A program made the translations under genes and the position numbers. The notes below the pieces were generated by a model. That model was not told the origin of the DNA. It worked only from the letters and a program-made list of their open reading frames with translations, and ran no database searches. From Dehalococcoidia bacterium (GTDB taxonomy: Bacteria > Chloroflexota > Dehalococcoidia > GIF9 > AB-539-J10): 64,000 bases of DNA. Location: contig JAUVZB010000002.1 of the NCBI GenBank assembly GCA_030602785.1, positions 48,458 to 112,457 of the forward strand, written 5' to 3'. Shown here in pieces: positions 1 to 8,812 of the stretch (position 1 is its first letter; every line of letters starts with the position of its first letter).

Positions 1-223
1 ACACCCATTCGTTGGCAGACCGTCTGTCATTTCCCGGCAGTATACCTACCGTGAACCCTTCACGGGAACGCGCCCCGCGACACACGGCTTCCATCACTCC
101 ACCAAGACCTCCGCACACCACTATTGCTCCACGCCCGGCGAGTAGAGAGCCCACTTCCTCCGCGAGCGCCTCTTCCCGGGGAGAACAGACAGACCTCCCT
201 ATCACGGCGATGACGGGCGGCAT
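1..223 (-). CDS. LOG-like nucleotide-binding protein (TIGR00725 type), 3' part cut by window edge
   Basis: Reading the minus strand from ATG at 223 gives MPPVIAVIGRS followed by an uninterrupted frame to base 1. Visible are an N-terminal Rossmann strand (VIAVIG), the glycine-rich GGLGGVMEAVCRGA and then GFTVGILPG. This order is diagnostic of the lysine-decarboxylase-like/LOG fold family TIGR00725, whose members bind or hydrolyse nucleotides; substrate here is unknown. Only about 74 residues lie inside the window, roughly the first half. A TAGTAT box lies 7 bases upstream of the ATG with no room for a ribosome-binding site, suggesting a leaderless transcript. Confidence 0.8.
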   Translation of the reverse strand, partial: MPPVIAVIGRSVCSPREEALAEEVGSLLAGRGAIVVCGGLGGVMEAVCRGARSREGFTVGILPGNDRRSANEWV

Positions 224-602
224 GGCGCCTATACTACACTACTCATAGATTCTCTCACACACTCCTTCCGAAGCCCGGCCTGCGACAATTCCCGCTGCCA
301 GAGGAGGACGCGTGTGGTCTGATGCAGCGGCGCTTCAAGAACCGCCCGTTTTCAAGGTAGTGTTCCACGGAACGTTGCGGCAGTCCGGTTGCGTGGGCCA
401 GTCGCCCATGTCATCGCGGCGGGCGCGGCCGGTCATCGCCTGAACGCACTCTCTCACGCCCGGTCCACTTATGTTCCTTTCGGCAACGTCTTTTCTAACG
501 CAATTCGCCAATGGCGCGCCCCATCCAAACCACAACGAAGGGAGAGGACGTTTCCGCCGGACAACAACAGCCACAACGGCCCGCAGCTTCGACTCAACGT
601 GT
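224..602. other. intergenic stretch without a supported gene
   Basis: No frame on either strand shows a recognisable family, good start signal or clean extent. Overlapping frames at the right end are antisense to the radical SAM gene. The left end carries the probable promoter of the LOG-like gene. Confidence 0.5.
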
Positions 603-2096
603 CTATTCAACGCCCGCGTGTTCCGCAACCATCTGGTAGTGGTAGCCCTGCACCGCGAAGCTGATGAACAGTGGGAAGCACCGTGGCTTGTGACGCACAG
701 TCCAGGCAAACCCCTTCCAGAAATCGGATCTGCCTCTCTGCTTCACACCGACCGTCCACATGCATCTGAACAGCGCGCGGATGTAGCGTGGGCTATAGTT
801 GCCTCGGCGAATACCGCTCGGCCGATACTCCATCAGGAAAGTGCGCACGCGCTCGTAGTAGTAGCGCGGTGAATAGATTGTGCTGACCACCTGCTTGTAG
901 CCGGCAGTCAGCTTCTCCAGTCCCATCTTCGGGACGATGTTTGTGGAACCATCAGTGTTGTTGCCGCTGCCACCAGGATGAAGTCGGCCCTCTGCCTCCA
1001 ATCGTTTGTACAGAGGGGTGCCGGGCGGCGCCATAAGCACACCAACCATGGCAGTTACGATGCCGCTCTTCTGTATGAAGTCTATCTGACTACGGAAGAT
1101 GGACAGCGGGTCACCATCAAACCCAACGATGAAGCCACCCTGGACCTGCATGCCGTGCCGCTGGATAGTCTTCACGGACTCTATCAGGTCGCGTCCCGTA
1201 TTCGTCATCTTGTTGCATTCAACAAGGCTCTCTTCGTTGGGACTCTCGATGCCAACAAAGACCATATCGAAACCCGCATCCACCATGAGCTGCATCAAGT
1301 CTTCGTCATCGGCCAGGTTGACGGATGCCTCCGTGAAGAAGGAGAAGGGGTACTTCCGCTCCCTGTTCCACTCGATAATTGCCGGCAGTATCTCCGCCTT
1401 CAGCTTCTTCTTGTTGCCGATGAAGTTGTCATCCGTGAAGAAGACATTCCCGCGCCAGCCATGGTCGTACAGCACGCTCAGTTCGGCGGCAATCTGCTCG
1501 CGGCTCTTCGTTCGCGGCACATGCCCGTTCATGATGACGATGTCGCAAAATTCACAGTTGTAGGGACAACCACGGGAGTACTGCAGACTCATCATCTGGT
1601 AGTTCCCTGTATCGACCAGTGACCACAAAGGAACAGGGCTCACTGCAATGTCCGGTCGCTCGTCGGACGAATAGATATGGGCGGCACACCCGTTCTCAAG
1701 ATCCTGAAGGAACTGCGGTAGTATGTTCTCCGCCTCGCCCATGATGATGTGGTCCACGTCATCGAAGCCAACGTCCTCATACCCGGTCCGGTACATCGGG
1801 CCGCCGGCAACCACCTTCGTGCTGAACGCCCTGCACCTGCTGACGACCTCCTGCGCGGAGTCCTGTTGCACAACCATGGCACTGATGAAGACGTAGTCGG
1901 CCCATTGCAGGTCTCTGTCACGCAACTTCGCTGCGTTCATGTCCACCAGCTTCTTCTCCCATTCGGAGGGAAGCATGGCAGCAACGGTGAGCAAGCCGAG
2001 AGGAGGAAACGCTGTCTTCCGCGAGGTGAACTTCAATGCGTGTTTGAAGCTCCAGAACGTCTCTGGTATCCGCGGATATACGAGAAGGACTTTCAC
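603..2096 (-). CDS. B12-binding domain/radical SAM protein with DUF4070-like C-terminus
   Basis: A 497-residue protein. Residues about 1-140 form a cobalamin-binding Rossmann-like domain that lacks the DxHxxG motif (KVLLVYPRIP, PPLGLLTVAAMLP). The radical SAM motif CPYNCEFC follows, with Cys177, Cys181 and Cys184 binding the 4Fe-4S cluster. Next come a TIM-barrel (FFTDDNFIGN, GFDMVFVGIESPNEESL) and a C-terminal tail typical of DUF4070 members. Such enzymes catalyse SAM-dependent radical methylations or rearrangements; the substrate cannot be read from sequence. I chose GTG at 2096 because GGGAGGTG lies just upstream; an in-frame upstream ATG at 2114 lacks such a site. It appears monocistronic. 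Confidence 0.88.
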   Translation of the reverse strand: MKVLLVYPRIPETFWSFKHALKFTSRKTAFPPLGLLTVAAMLPSEWEKKLVDMNAAKLRDRDLQWADYVFISAMVVQQDSAQEVVSRCRAFSTKVVAGGPMYRTGYEDVGFDDVDHIIMGEAENILPQFLQDLENGCAAHIYSSDERPDIAVSPVPLWSLVDTGNYQMMSLQYSRGCPYNCEFCDIVIMNGHVPRTKSREQIAAELSVLYDHGWRGNVFFTDDNFIGNKKKLKAEILPAIIEWNRERKYPFSFFTEASVNLADDEDLMQLMVDAGFDMVFVGIESPNEESLVECNKMTNTGRDLIESVKTIQRHGMQVQGGFIVGFDGDPLSIFRSQIDFIQKSGIVTAMVGVLMAPPGTPLYKRLEAEGRLHPGGSGNNTDGSTNIVPKMGLEKLTAGYKQVVSTIYSPRYYYERVRTFLMEYRPSGIRRGNYSPRYIRALFRCMWTVGVKQRGRSDFWKGFAWTVRHKPRCFPLFISFAVQGYHYQMVAEHAGVE

Positions 2097-2419
2097 GAGA
2101 GCACCTCCCTTCACTGCAACCCAACTCGACTACAAGACGCCGCAGGAACGCGGCGGAGGGGAATGCAACAGGAGAGCAAGGCATTCCATGGCAGGAATCC
2201 TACCACGATGTTGAATTCCGGGGACACCATTGAATTCCGGGGACACCATACTTATCTCTCGACACGGCGCGAGGCGCCATGTCAATATCCCGTAGATGGC
2301 AGGGATTGTTGCGCCGCATTTCCCGCATCTATTGCCCGCGGCGCCCCCTCCCACACCGCAATTCACCTCTCAGAACACCCCACCGACCCTACCTGCAGAT
2401 ACGCCGAGTACCAGCAAAA
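2097..2419. other. intergenic stretch holding a tandem repeat, no gene
   Basis: No credible gene is seen. It contains the ribosome-binding site of the radical SAM gene at its left end and the exact tandem 19-bp repeat listed separately. Confidence 0.5.
2212..2249. repeat. tandem 19-bp direct repeat
   Basis: TGAATTCCGGGGACACCAT occurs twice, head to tail and without mismatch (2212-2230, 2231-2249). The unit contains an EcoRI-type GAATTC palindrome. I recall similar strings beside IS200-like/REP-associated transposases, but no transposase is present here, so it may be a relic. Confidence 0.7.
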
Positions 2420-3004
2420 CTAGTTGTAGCGGTTCATTGCAGTATCGAGGCCTTCCAGGATGATGCATTCCAGCACATCACCGACCAGCGCGATTGACTC
2501 CTGAATAGCGGTCTCTTCTCCCGCAGTGAATCGGCCCAACACATAGCGGATGAGCGCCTCCTCCGACCACGGGAAGTTGGCATCCCTGTCCGGCCGCCCG
2601 ATGCCGACGCGGACACGGGGAAAGCTCTCGGTGTTCAAGGAAGCAACGATAGACTTCATGCCTTTGTGCCCCCCCGGTCCTCCGGAGGACCGCACGCGGA
2701 CTTTCCCGAGCGGCAGGTCCACGTCATCATAGACCAGTATCAGCTTTTCGGCGGGAATCCGGTGCGCCCGGACGAAACAGGCTGCGGCCTCGCCGCTGAG
2801 ATTCATGTAGGTCCGCGGTTTTGCGAGCACGACCTGTCTGCAACGAAGCGTCACGTCGGCGAGCTTCGAGCGGCAGCCGGTGCGCGAGAAGCGCGCCGAG
2901 TGCTTCTTCGCGAAGTAGTCGACACAGCGGAATCCTACGTTATGTCTCGTGGACGCATACTCCTTCCCCGGATTCCCCAGGCCGATGACAACCGTCGCTC
3001 CCAT
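2420..3004 (-). CDS. pth: peptidyl-tRNA hydrolase
   Basis: A 194-residue protein, the usual length for bacterial Pth, which cleaves peptidyl-tRNA released from stalled ribosomes to recycle tRNA in the cytosol. The start MGATVVIGLGNPGKEYASTRHNVGF shows the family signature with Asn11 and catalytic His21. VYDDVDLPLGKVRVRSSGGPGGHKGMKS carries the conserved Asp and the glycine loop. The frame is open upstream, but ATG at 3004 fits the family N-terminus. A near-consensus promoter (3017-3045) leaves only about five leader bases. Confidence 0.95.
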   Translation of the reverse strand: MGATVVIGLGNPGKEYASTRHNVGFRCVDYFAKKHSARFSRTGCRSKLADVTLRCRQVVLAKPRTYMNLSGEAAACFVRAHRIPAEKLILVYDDVDLPLGKVRVRSSGGPGGHKGMKSIVASLNTESFPRVRVGIGRPDRDANFPWSEEALIRYVLGRFTAGEETAIQESIALVGDVLECIILEGLDTAMNRYN

Positions 3005-3016
3005 AGCTATCGCTGC

Positions 3017-3045
3017 ATTATAGTCGAGCACCAGCACAGAACCAA
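3017..3045 (-). promoter_or_regulatory. promoter of pth, nearly leaderless
   Basis: On the minus strand TTGGTT, a 17-base spacer and a perfect TATAAT (3022-3017). The predicted start of transcription is only about five bases before the pth ATG. Confidence 0.6.
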
Positions 3046-3080
3046 CCTCCAGACACCACGAACCCCCTTGCCAATCCGCC

Positions 3081-3109
3081 TTGACACTCTTCGGGGGCCA
3101 CGCTACCAT
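3081..3109 (+). promoter_or_regulatory. promoter of first tandem paralogue
   Basis: TTGACA (3081-3086), 17-base spacer, TACCAT (3104-3109), 110 bases before the start codon. The same layout and spacing recurs at 4461-4489, showing that promoter and leader were duplicated with the gene. Confidence 0.65.
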
Positions 3110-3218
3110 AGCCGCACTGCCAATGGGCCACGTGCAGATTCGACCAACCCCGGTTTCCGGTCAGACCATACACTGCCAGCCATACACGCAGTCTATTCAC
3201 GTACAGGGAGGTTTCTGA

Positions 3219-4091
3219 ATGTTCTACAAAGTAAGTGTTCCTGATGCCGGAAAAGACAAGGTCGCCGCACTCGTCACGCTGAACCCTGCCGAGTCGAGAC
3301 GTCTCATCGCGAAGGCAGTAGTTCAACTGCCCGAGGTCAAAGCTGCCCTCAAGAAAGGCATGATTATCCTCGGCCGCGGCGTGACAAACGCCTACGTCAG
3401 CGAGGAGCTGTTCAACATCACGGTTGAGCCCAAGGCACAGCAGACAGTGGGCATGGTTGTCAACGGCGCCACCAATGCCAACACCTCACCACCTCCTTGC
3501 ACAATGCACGTGGTGCGAGATGGCAAGCCCGTTGAGAACGCGGACTCAAACGTAGAGATACTCGCTTTCGGGCCTGAAGATGTCTTCATCAAGGGCGCCA
3601 ACGCCATCGACCCGCAGGGCAACGCCGGCATCATGGCTTCGTCGCTCAAGGGGGGCACCTGGGGGATGTTCACCCCCATCATAACCGGCAGGAACTCCCA
3701 TCTGATAGTCGCAGCCGGCCTCGAGAAGATGGTGCCGTCAGTCATGGAGGCCTGCGAACATAGCGGGGTCTACTACTACAAGTACAGCCATGGACTCCCC
3801 GCCAAGCTGTCTCCGACAGTTACCGGCAAGGTTGTGACGGAGATTGAGGCACTGGCGGTTCTTGCAGGAGTCAGTGCTTTCCACATCTGCTCCGGCGGCG
3901 TCGGCGGCTCGGAGGGCGCGGTCGTGCTGTCCGTTGAGGGAGACCAGGCACACGTGAAGAAGGCATTCGACCTGGTGAACACCATCAAGGGCGAACCCCC
4001 GGTGACCGTGCCGGACACATACCGCGTGAGTTCTCCCGCCGATTTCGGCTACGATGCGCTGGCGCAACTCGCGACTCTACAGGGCATGTAG
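3219..4091 (+). CDS. conserved protein of unknown function, tandem copy A
   Basis: A 290-residue soluble protein with no signal peptide or membrane segment. I do not recognise a named function. Conserved-looking blocks are GRGVTNAYVSEELF (about 49-62), DVFIKGANAIDPQGNAGIM (about 121-139), GGTWGMFTPIITGR, AAGLEKMVPSVMEAC, GKVVTEIEALAVLAGV and a glycine-rich CSGGVGGSEGAVVLS. The glycine loops suggest a nucleotide or phosphate-binding fold, which is inference. It starts at ATG 3219 after CAGGGAGGTTTCTGA, a good ribosome-binding site. Copy B (4599-5471) has the same length and differs by scattered substitutions, mostly conservative. Each copy has its own promoter and hairpin terminator. Confidence 0.85.
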   Translation: MFYKVSVPDAGKDKVAALVTLNPAESRRLIAKAVVQLPEVKAALKKGMIILGRGVTNAYVSEELFNITVEPKAQQTVGMVVNGATNANTSPPPCTMHVVRDGKPVENADSNVEILAFGPEDVFIKGANAIDPQGNAGIMASSLKGGTWGMFTPIITGRNSHLIVAAGLEKMVPSVMEACEHSGVYYYKYSHGLPAKLSPTVTGKVVTEIEALAVLAGVSAFHICSGGVGGSEGAVVLSVEGDQAHVKKAFDLVNTIKGEPPVTVPDTYRVSSPADFGYDALAQLATLQGM

Positions 4092-4115
4092 CCATCAGGA
4101 TTGCATCTCTAACCC

Positions 4116-4143
4116 GGAAGGCCCGGGAGTTCCCGGGCCTTCC
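4116..4143 (+). terminator. hairpin terminator after copy A
   Basis: A 13-bp perfect stem (GGAAGGCCCGGGA with its complement) around a GT turn, 24 bases after the stop codon. There is no long T run. Confidence 0.7.
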
Positions 4144-4460
4144 TCGTACGTGAGTCACACCGGTCGTGCCACCATCGGCAGGGCAGGTCCCAGAACAGGC
4201 TTCCTGACAGCAAGACAAGACATGGCTGCCTGCAGCACCCACTCCACTTCTCGCTCCACTCCATGGCTGCAACCGCGTGCTGACACAACCGCCGGGAGCC
4301 TCCCGAAGAGCCCCTGCAGCGGACCACACATCCCTGATCCAGAACGTGCGGCGAATGCGTCGCGCCCACAACGACACCATCACCTGCATACGGGCATCTT
4401 CGCTGAACAGCTAAGGGCGGACAGCATCGCAGAACGTCAACACTCCCGTGCCGGCCCGAA
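4144..4460. other. spacer between the tandem copies
   Basis: No recognisable gene. Open frames here lack family features and are probably chance. Only the last part (promoter and leader of copy B) is conserved with the region upstream of copy A. Confidence 0.45.
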
Positions 4461-4489
4461 TTGACGCTGCTCGGGGACCACGCTACCAT
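4461..4489 (+). promoter_or_regulatory. promoter of second tandem paralogue
   Basis: TTGACG (4461-4466), 17-base spacer, TACCAT (4484-4489), again exactly 110 bases before the ATG, with much of the spacer and leader shared with copy A. Confidence 0.65.
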
Positions 4490-4598
4490 AACCGGACTGC
4501 CTATGAGCCGGAGTCAGGTTCATTCATTCCAGGATTGCAGACGCGATCTGTACTACCAGCTACACTTGCAGTCTATTCACACACAGGGAGGTTTCTGA

Positions 4599-5471
4599 AT
4601 GTTCTACAAAGTCAGTGTTCCTGATGCCGGAAAGGACAAGGTCGCCGCACTTGTCACGCTGAACCCCGCCGAGTCGAGACGCCTCATCGCGAAGGCAGTA
4701 GTTCAACTGCCCGAGGTCAAGGCTGCCCTCAAGAAAGGCATGATCATCATCGGCCGTGGCGTGACGAACGCCTACGTCAGCGAGGAGATGTTCAACATCA
4801 CGGTTGAGCCCAAGGCGCAGCAGACAGCCGGCATGGTCGTCCGTGGCGCTACGAACGCCAACTATGCACCTCCTCCTTGCTCCATGCACGTGGTCCGTGA
4901 CGGCAAGGTCGTTGAGAACGCCGACTCCAACGTAGAGATTCTCGACTTCGGGCCTGATGATGTCTTCATCAAGGGCGCAAATGCCATCGACGCCCAGGGC
5001 AACGCCGGGATCATGGCTTCGTCGCTCAAGGGTGGTACCTGGGGGATGTTCACCCCCATCATAACGGGCAGGAACTCCCCTCTGATAATCGCAGCCGGTC
5101 TCGAAAAGATGGTGCCGTCAGTCATGGAGGCCTGCGACCATAGCGGTGTTTACTTCTACAAGTACAGCCAGGGCCTCCCGGCCAAGCTGTCCTTCGCCGT
5201 TACCGGCAAGGTCGTCACCGAGATAGAGGCACTGGCAGTCCTCGCCGGTGTTCAGGCTTTCCATGTCTGCTCCGGCGGCGTTGGCGGCTCGGAGGGCGCG
5301 GTGGTGCTATCCGTCGAGGGAGATGACGCGCGCGTGAAGAAGGCGTTCGACCTCGTGAACTCCATCAAGGGCGAGCCTCCGGTGACCGTGCCGGACACCA
5401 TGTTCGTGAGTTCTCCGGCCGACTACAAATACGATGCCCTGGCGCAACTAGCAACGCTCGGGGGCAAGTAG
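4599..5471 (+). CDS. conserved protein of unknown function, tandem copy B
   Basis: A 290-residue paralogue of the 3219-4091 product, sharing the first 48 residues exactly and every glycine-rich block (GGTWGMFTPIITGR, CSGGVGGSEGAVVLS, IKGEPPVTVPDT). Differences cluster at a few sites such as VNGATNANTSPPPC versus VRGATNANYAPPPC and in the last 30 residues. Its ribosome-binding site GGGAGGTTTCTGA is identical to copy A. Function unknown; the intact frame argues that both copies are under selection or that duplication is recent. Confidence 0.85.
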   Translation: MFYKVSVPDAGKDKVAALVTLNPAESRRLIAKAVVQLPEVKAALKKGMIIIGRGVTNAYVSEEMFNITVEPKAQQTAGMVVRGATNANYAPPPCSMHVVRDGKVVENADSNVEILDFGPDDVFIKGANAIDAQGNAGIMASSLKGGTWGMFTPIITGRNSPLIIAAGLEKMVPSVMEACDHSGVYFYKYSQGLPAKLSFAVTGKVVTEIEALAVLAGVQAFHVCSGGVGGSEGAVVLSVEGDDARVKKAFDLVNSIKGEPPVTVPDTMFVSSPADYKYDALAQLATLGGK

Positions 5472-5497
5472 CCAGCAGATACTGTGCCGCAAGACCG

Positions 5498-5526
5498 GGA
5501 AGGCCCGGGGTTTCCCCGGGCCTTCC
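5498..5526 (+). terminator. hairpin terminator after copy B
   Basis: A 13-bp perfect stem GGAAGGCCCGGGG with a TTT loop, at nearly the same distance from the stop codon as the terminator of copy A and closely similar in sequence. Confidence 0.75.
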
Positions 5527-5706
5527 TCGTACACAGCACAGCTCGGCCGGGCACATCAGTGAGCTGGCTTCCGAACAGCAGAGACGAGGCGCGCCACCCA
5601 CACCAGCCCTTGACGGCCCGCGGGCCATGTTCTACAGTGACTCGATTGCAACACGTGGCAGCATCCGCATACGTTGCGTTCTTGCCATAGCATAGAAGGA
5701 GGAACC

Positions 5707-6474
5707 ATGAAACTGGCACGCATCCAATATCAGGGCACCCCGAAGTGGGGTATCATCGAAGGCGACGACATCTACGCTCTCGAGGGCGACCTCTACGGTG
5801 ATTTCAGCAAGGGCGCCAAGCTCTGTGCACTGGCTGAGGCAAAGCTGCTCGCCCCCGCAGAGCCGACCATCATCGTGGCCTGCGGACTCAACTACATGGG
5901 CGAGATCAAGCACCTCGGCGCGCCCATCCCCCCGGAGCCTTCACTTTTCTTCAAGCCGGCCACCACAGTCCTCGACCCCGGTGTGACAATCCCATATCCC
6001 GCTCTGACGGAGAAGCTTTCGCACGAAGCCGAGTTGTGCTGCGTGATGAAGCGGACTGCACGCAACGTGCCCGAGGACAAGGCACTCGACTACGTGCTCG
6101 GCTACACCTGCGGCAATGACATCGGGATGATGGACATCCTGAAGAAAGACAACAGCCTCATCACGAGGGCGAAGGGTTTTGACATGTCGTCGGCACTCGG
6201 TCCATGTCTGGAGACCGACCTCGACTCGACGAACCTTGCCATCAAGGGCATGATCAACGGCGAGGTCATTCAGGACTCCAACACGGGAGAGATGCTGTTC
6301 AGTGTGGCACACATCGTCAGCTATATCTCCGAATTCATGACTCTTCGGCCCGGCGACGTGGTCTTCACCGGCACGCCCGCGGGCGGCCACTATGTGGTCA
6401 AGGTGGGCGACGTCATGGAAGTGGAGATCGAGAACATCGGCAAGCTCACGACCCCGGTCGGACCAAAGGCATAG
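5707..6474 (+). CDS. fumarylacetoacetate hydrolase family protein
   Basis: A 255-residue cytosolic enzyme of the FAH superfamily, which hydrolyses, isomerises or decarboxylates beta-diketo or 2-oxo acids with Mg2+. GLNYMGEIKHLGAPIPPEPSLFFKPATTVL precedes the metal-binding HEAEL motif. Then come GNDIGMMD (third metal ligand Asp), RAKGFDMSSALGP and the C-terminal LRPGDVVFTGTPAGG. The exact substrate (5-carboxymethyl-2-hydroxymuconate, oxaloacetate, acylpyruvate) cannot be decided. The start ATG at 5707 follows AAGGAGGAACC; an upstream in-frame ATG lacks a site. It stands alone between the tandem pair and the convergent kinase gene. Confidence 0.9.
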   Translation: MKLARIQYQGTPKWGIIEGDDIYALEGDLYGDFSKGAKLCALAEAKLLAPAEPTIIVACGLNYMGEIKHLGAPIPPEPSLFFKPATTVLDPGVTIPYPALTEKLSHEAELCCVMKRTARNVPEDKALDYVLGYTCGNDIGMMDILKKDNSLITRAKGFDMSSALGPCLETDLDSTNLAIKGMINGEVIQDSNTGEMLFSVAHIVSYISEFMTLRPGDVVFTGTPAGGHYVVKVGDVMEVEIENIGKLTTPVGPKA

Positions 6475-6526
6475 AACGCCCCCGGAACGCCCGAGGCGAA
6501 GTCTGAGCCCGCCCGGGGCAACTGCG

Positions 6527-7960
6527 CTACTCCTGGGGCTGTCCGCCCGTCACCTCCCGGTGACCGGTGGGCAGCCTCACTGTGAATACTGCTCCCTTCT
6601 CAGGACCGTTCCCAGCCCGGATGCTGCCCCCGTGCGCGTGCACAATCACTCTTGCTATCGCCAGCCCCAACCCTGCACCCGTCCGCACACCTGCGCCCTG
6701 GTAGAAACGGTCGAACACGTGATCGAGGTTGTCGGGCGGAATCCCCGGGCCCTCGTCGACGACAGAGATCTCAACCCGGTCCATGCCTGCAGCACACGCC
6801 GTCACGCGTATCGTGCCGCCCTGCGGGCTGTGCTTGAGCGCGTTGTCGAGCAGGTTGCCAATGACCTGTTCCAGACGGTCGCTATCACCGATGACACGCA
6901 GACCCTCCGGGACATCGGTCTCGATAGTCACCTCCCTGTCACTCGCACGTCTCGACAGCAGCTCCGAGCAGAGTCCGACCAGCTCGGACACCGGGAGCAC
7001 CTCGCGCAACATCGCTACTTGTCCGGACTGCACACGCGACAGGTCCAGCAGCTCGTCCACCTGCGCCGCAACTCTCCTCGATTCGTCCGCGATTATCTGC
7101 GCTGCTCGTCGCCGTGTTGACTCGTCCTCGGCGGTTCCGTCAAGAAGCGCCTGAGCGAAACCGCCGATAGAGGTAAGAGGGCTTCTCAGCTCATGGGACA
7201 CATCTGCCACGAAGTCCCGGAGGCGCTGTTGCGATAGCTTCACCCTGACCGCCATGTCATTGAACGCCGCAGCGAGCCGCTGGAGCTCGGGAGGACCCGA
7301 CACGGGCACGTTCTGGTCATAGTTGCCTTCGGCAATTGCCGCGACGGCCAACGTCATTCTCTGCACCGGGCGGTACAGAGACCGCGCCACCAGCGCGGCG
7401 ACGACAATCGAGAACACCAACGCAACGAGTCCGGCCCACGCCATCGGGCGGAGTATCAAGCCCCATGTCGCAAGCAACCCTCTTCGAGGGACCGCCAGCA
7501 CCAGCGTGGATGGCTGCATTTCCGCATCCGCTGTCAGCGACAGGCTCGCCAGCGAATAGCTGACGTAGACAAAAGACTGCCCGCCGGGAGCCTTCCACGT
7601 GCCGGTGAGCGTACCAGCAGCCGACAGGACCTCCGGCGGCACCTCCAGTCCATCGATTCCGAGAGCCCGCCATGGCGACGCCGCCTTGATGACCTCTCCC
7701 CCATCATCCAGCATCAGGATGGCCACGCTGGATTCCTCCGCCTGGTCCTCCAAGTTCGCCCACACCTCTCGCAACGTCGCCCGACCGCTTGCAAGCGATC
7801 TGGCCTGGACGTAGATAGGCACGCTCATATCCTGCAGGCGGTCTGTCGTCACTCTATCGCTGTAGCCACGCAGAATCACGGTGAATACGACAGCAACGAT
7901 TCCGAGACAGACGACTATCACGAGAGCGTAGGAGAGAATCAGTCGACCACGCAAGCTCAC
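6527..7960 (-). CDS. membrane sensor histidine kinase
   Basis: A 477-residue kinase. A first membrane helix lies at about 8-30, a sensor domain outside the membrane at about 35-165 and a second helix at about 172-192. These are followed by HAMP (about 193-245), HisKA with phospho-acceptor His256 in VADVSHELRSPL, and an ATPase domain with N box (IGNLLDNALKHS), G1 (DEGPGIPP) and G2 (GAGLGLAIARVI). The stimulus is unknown. It is encoded directly after its response regulator with a 3-base gap, so the two are co-transcribed. Confidence 0.95.
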   Translation of the reverse strand: MSLRGRLILSYALVIVVCLGIVAVVFTVILRGYSDRVTTDRLQDMSVPIYVQARSLASGRATLREVWANLEDQAEESSVAILMLDDGGEVIKAASPWRALGIDGLEVPPEVLSAAGTLTGTWKAPGGQSFVYVSYSLASLSLTADAEMQPSTLVLAVPRRGLLATWGLILRPMAWAGLVALVFSIVVAALVARSLYRPVQRMTLAVAAIAEGNYDQNVPVSGPPELQRLAAAFNDMAVRVKLSQQRLRDFVADVSHELRSPLTSIGGFAQALLDGTAEDESTRRRAAQIIADESRRVAAQVDELLDLSRVQSGQVAMLREVLPVSELVGLCSELLSRRASDREVTIETDVPEGLRVIGDSDRLEQVIGNLLDNALKHSPQGGTIRVTACAAGMDRVEISVVDEGPGIPPDNLDHVFDRFYQGAGVRTGAGLGLAIARVIVHAHGGSIRAGNGPEKGAVFTVRLPTGHREVTGGQPQE

Positions 7961-7963
7961 GAT

Positions 7964-8707
7964 TCAGATTCCTGACTGCGGCGCCGTGTCGGGTGCAGCA
8001 GTCTCCTCCTGCAGTGCGTCCCGGAGCACGAGCTTGTACCCCGTACCGCGAATCGTCTCGATGGCAACAGATGAACCTGCCAGCTTTTCCCGCACGTGAT
8101 TGACATGCACATCGACAGTGCGGGTCTCGCCAGCGTAGTCGTAGCCCCAGACCTTGTCCAGCAACCGCTCTCTCGTGAGTACGATTCCCGGGGCCCGGGC
8201 GAAAGCCGCAAGGAGCGCGAACTCTTTCGACCTGAGTTGCAGCAATCGCTCCTGGAGCCTGGCCTCGTGCCTGGACAGGTCCACTGTCAGGGGGCCGACA
8301 CGCACCTCTGAAGAGTCAGCCTCCCCGGTGGAGCGCCTCCGCAGAATCGCCTTGACGCGAGCGACAAGCTCGCGTGGATTGAACGGCTTGGTCATATAGT
8401 CGTCGGCGCCAAGCTCGAGGCCGACAATCTTGTCGACATCATCGGCACGGGCAGTCAACACCAGTATCGGGACGTCGCTGTGCGCGCGCACCTGTCGGCA
8501 GATCTCAAATCCATCGCCATCCGGCAACATGAGGTCGAGAATGACCAGGTCCGGGCTGGAGGCGTTGATGCGGGACAGCCCGCCGGCCGCAGTGCCGAAT
8601 CCCTCCACTCGATAGCCCTCTCGCTCAAGGTAGAGGCGGGCCAGTTCGATTATCGGTGGCTCGTCATCGATTATGAATACCCTTGCCTGCGTGGCCTGTT
8701 CTCTCAT
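7964..8707 (-). CDS. OmpR/PhoB-type response regulator
   Basis: A 247-residue DNA-binding regulator. The receiver domain has acidic pair Asp14-Asp15, phospho-acceptor Asp58 (VILDLMLPDGDG) and Lys107 (TKPFNP). The winged-helix output domain (about 145-232) has LRSKEFALLAAFARAPGIVLTRERLLDKVWGYDYAGETRTVDVHVNHVREKL. It partners with the downstream kinase. A TATAAT box lies at 8730-8725 and AGAGGA just before the ATG. The secreted protein gene upstream on the same strand is a plausible but unproven target. Confidence 0.95.
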   Translation of the reverse strand: MREQATQARVFIIDDEPPIIELARLYLEREGYRVEGFGTAAGGLSRINASSPDLVILDLMLPDGDGFEICRQVRAHSDVPILVLTARADDVDKIVGLELGADDYMTKPFNPRELVARVKAILRRRSTGEADSSEVRVGPLTVDLSRHEARLQERLLQLRSKEFALLAAFARAPGIVLTRERLLDKVWGYDYAGETRTVDVHVNHVREKLAGSSVAIETIRGTGYKLVLRDALQEETAAPDTAPQSGI

Positions 8708-8760
8708 GACATCCTCTGGCTGTGATTATACCCGACGCACGGGCGCCTCTACATCGCAGA

Positions 8761-8789
8761 GGGAGGTGTCGCCAGAGGCGACACCTCCC
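8761..8789 (-). terminator. hairpin terminator after the secreted-protein gene
   Basis: A 13-bp perfect stem (GGGAGGTGTCGCC and its complement) with a three-base loop lies between the secreted-protein gene and the response regulator gene, 24 bases past the stop of the former. Confidence 0.7.
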
Positions 8790-8812
8790 CGCCTTCGCCT
8801 CATGCAATGCGC

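Noticed and set aside
603-1622. Long plus-strand frames opposite the radical SAM gene
   Set aside because: Antisense shadows in GC-rich sequence; no family features, while the minus-strand product is clear.
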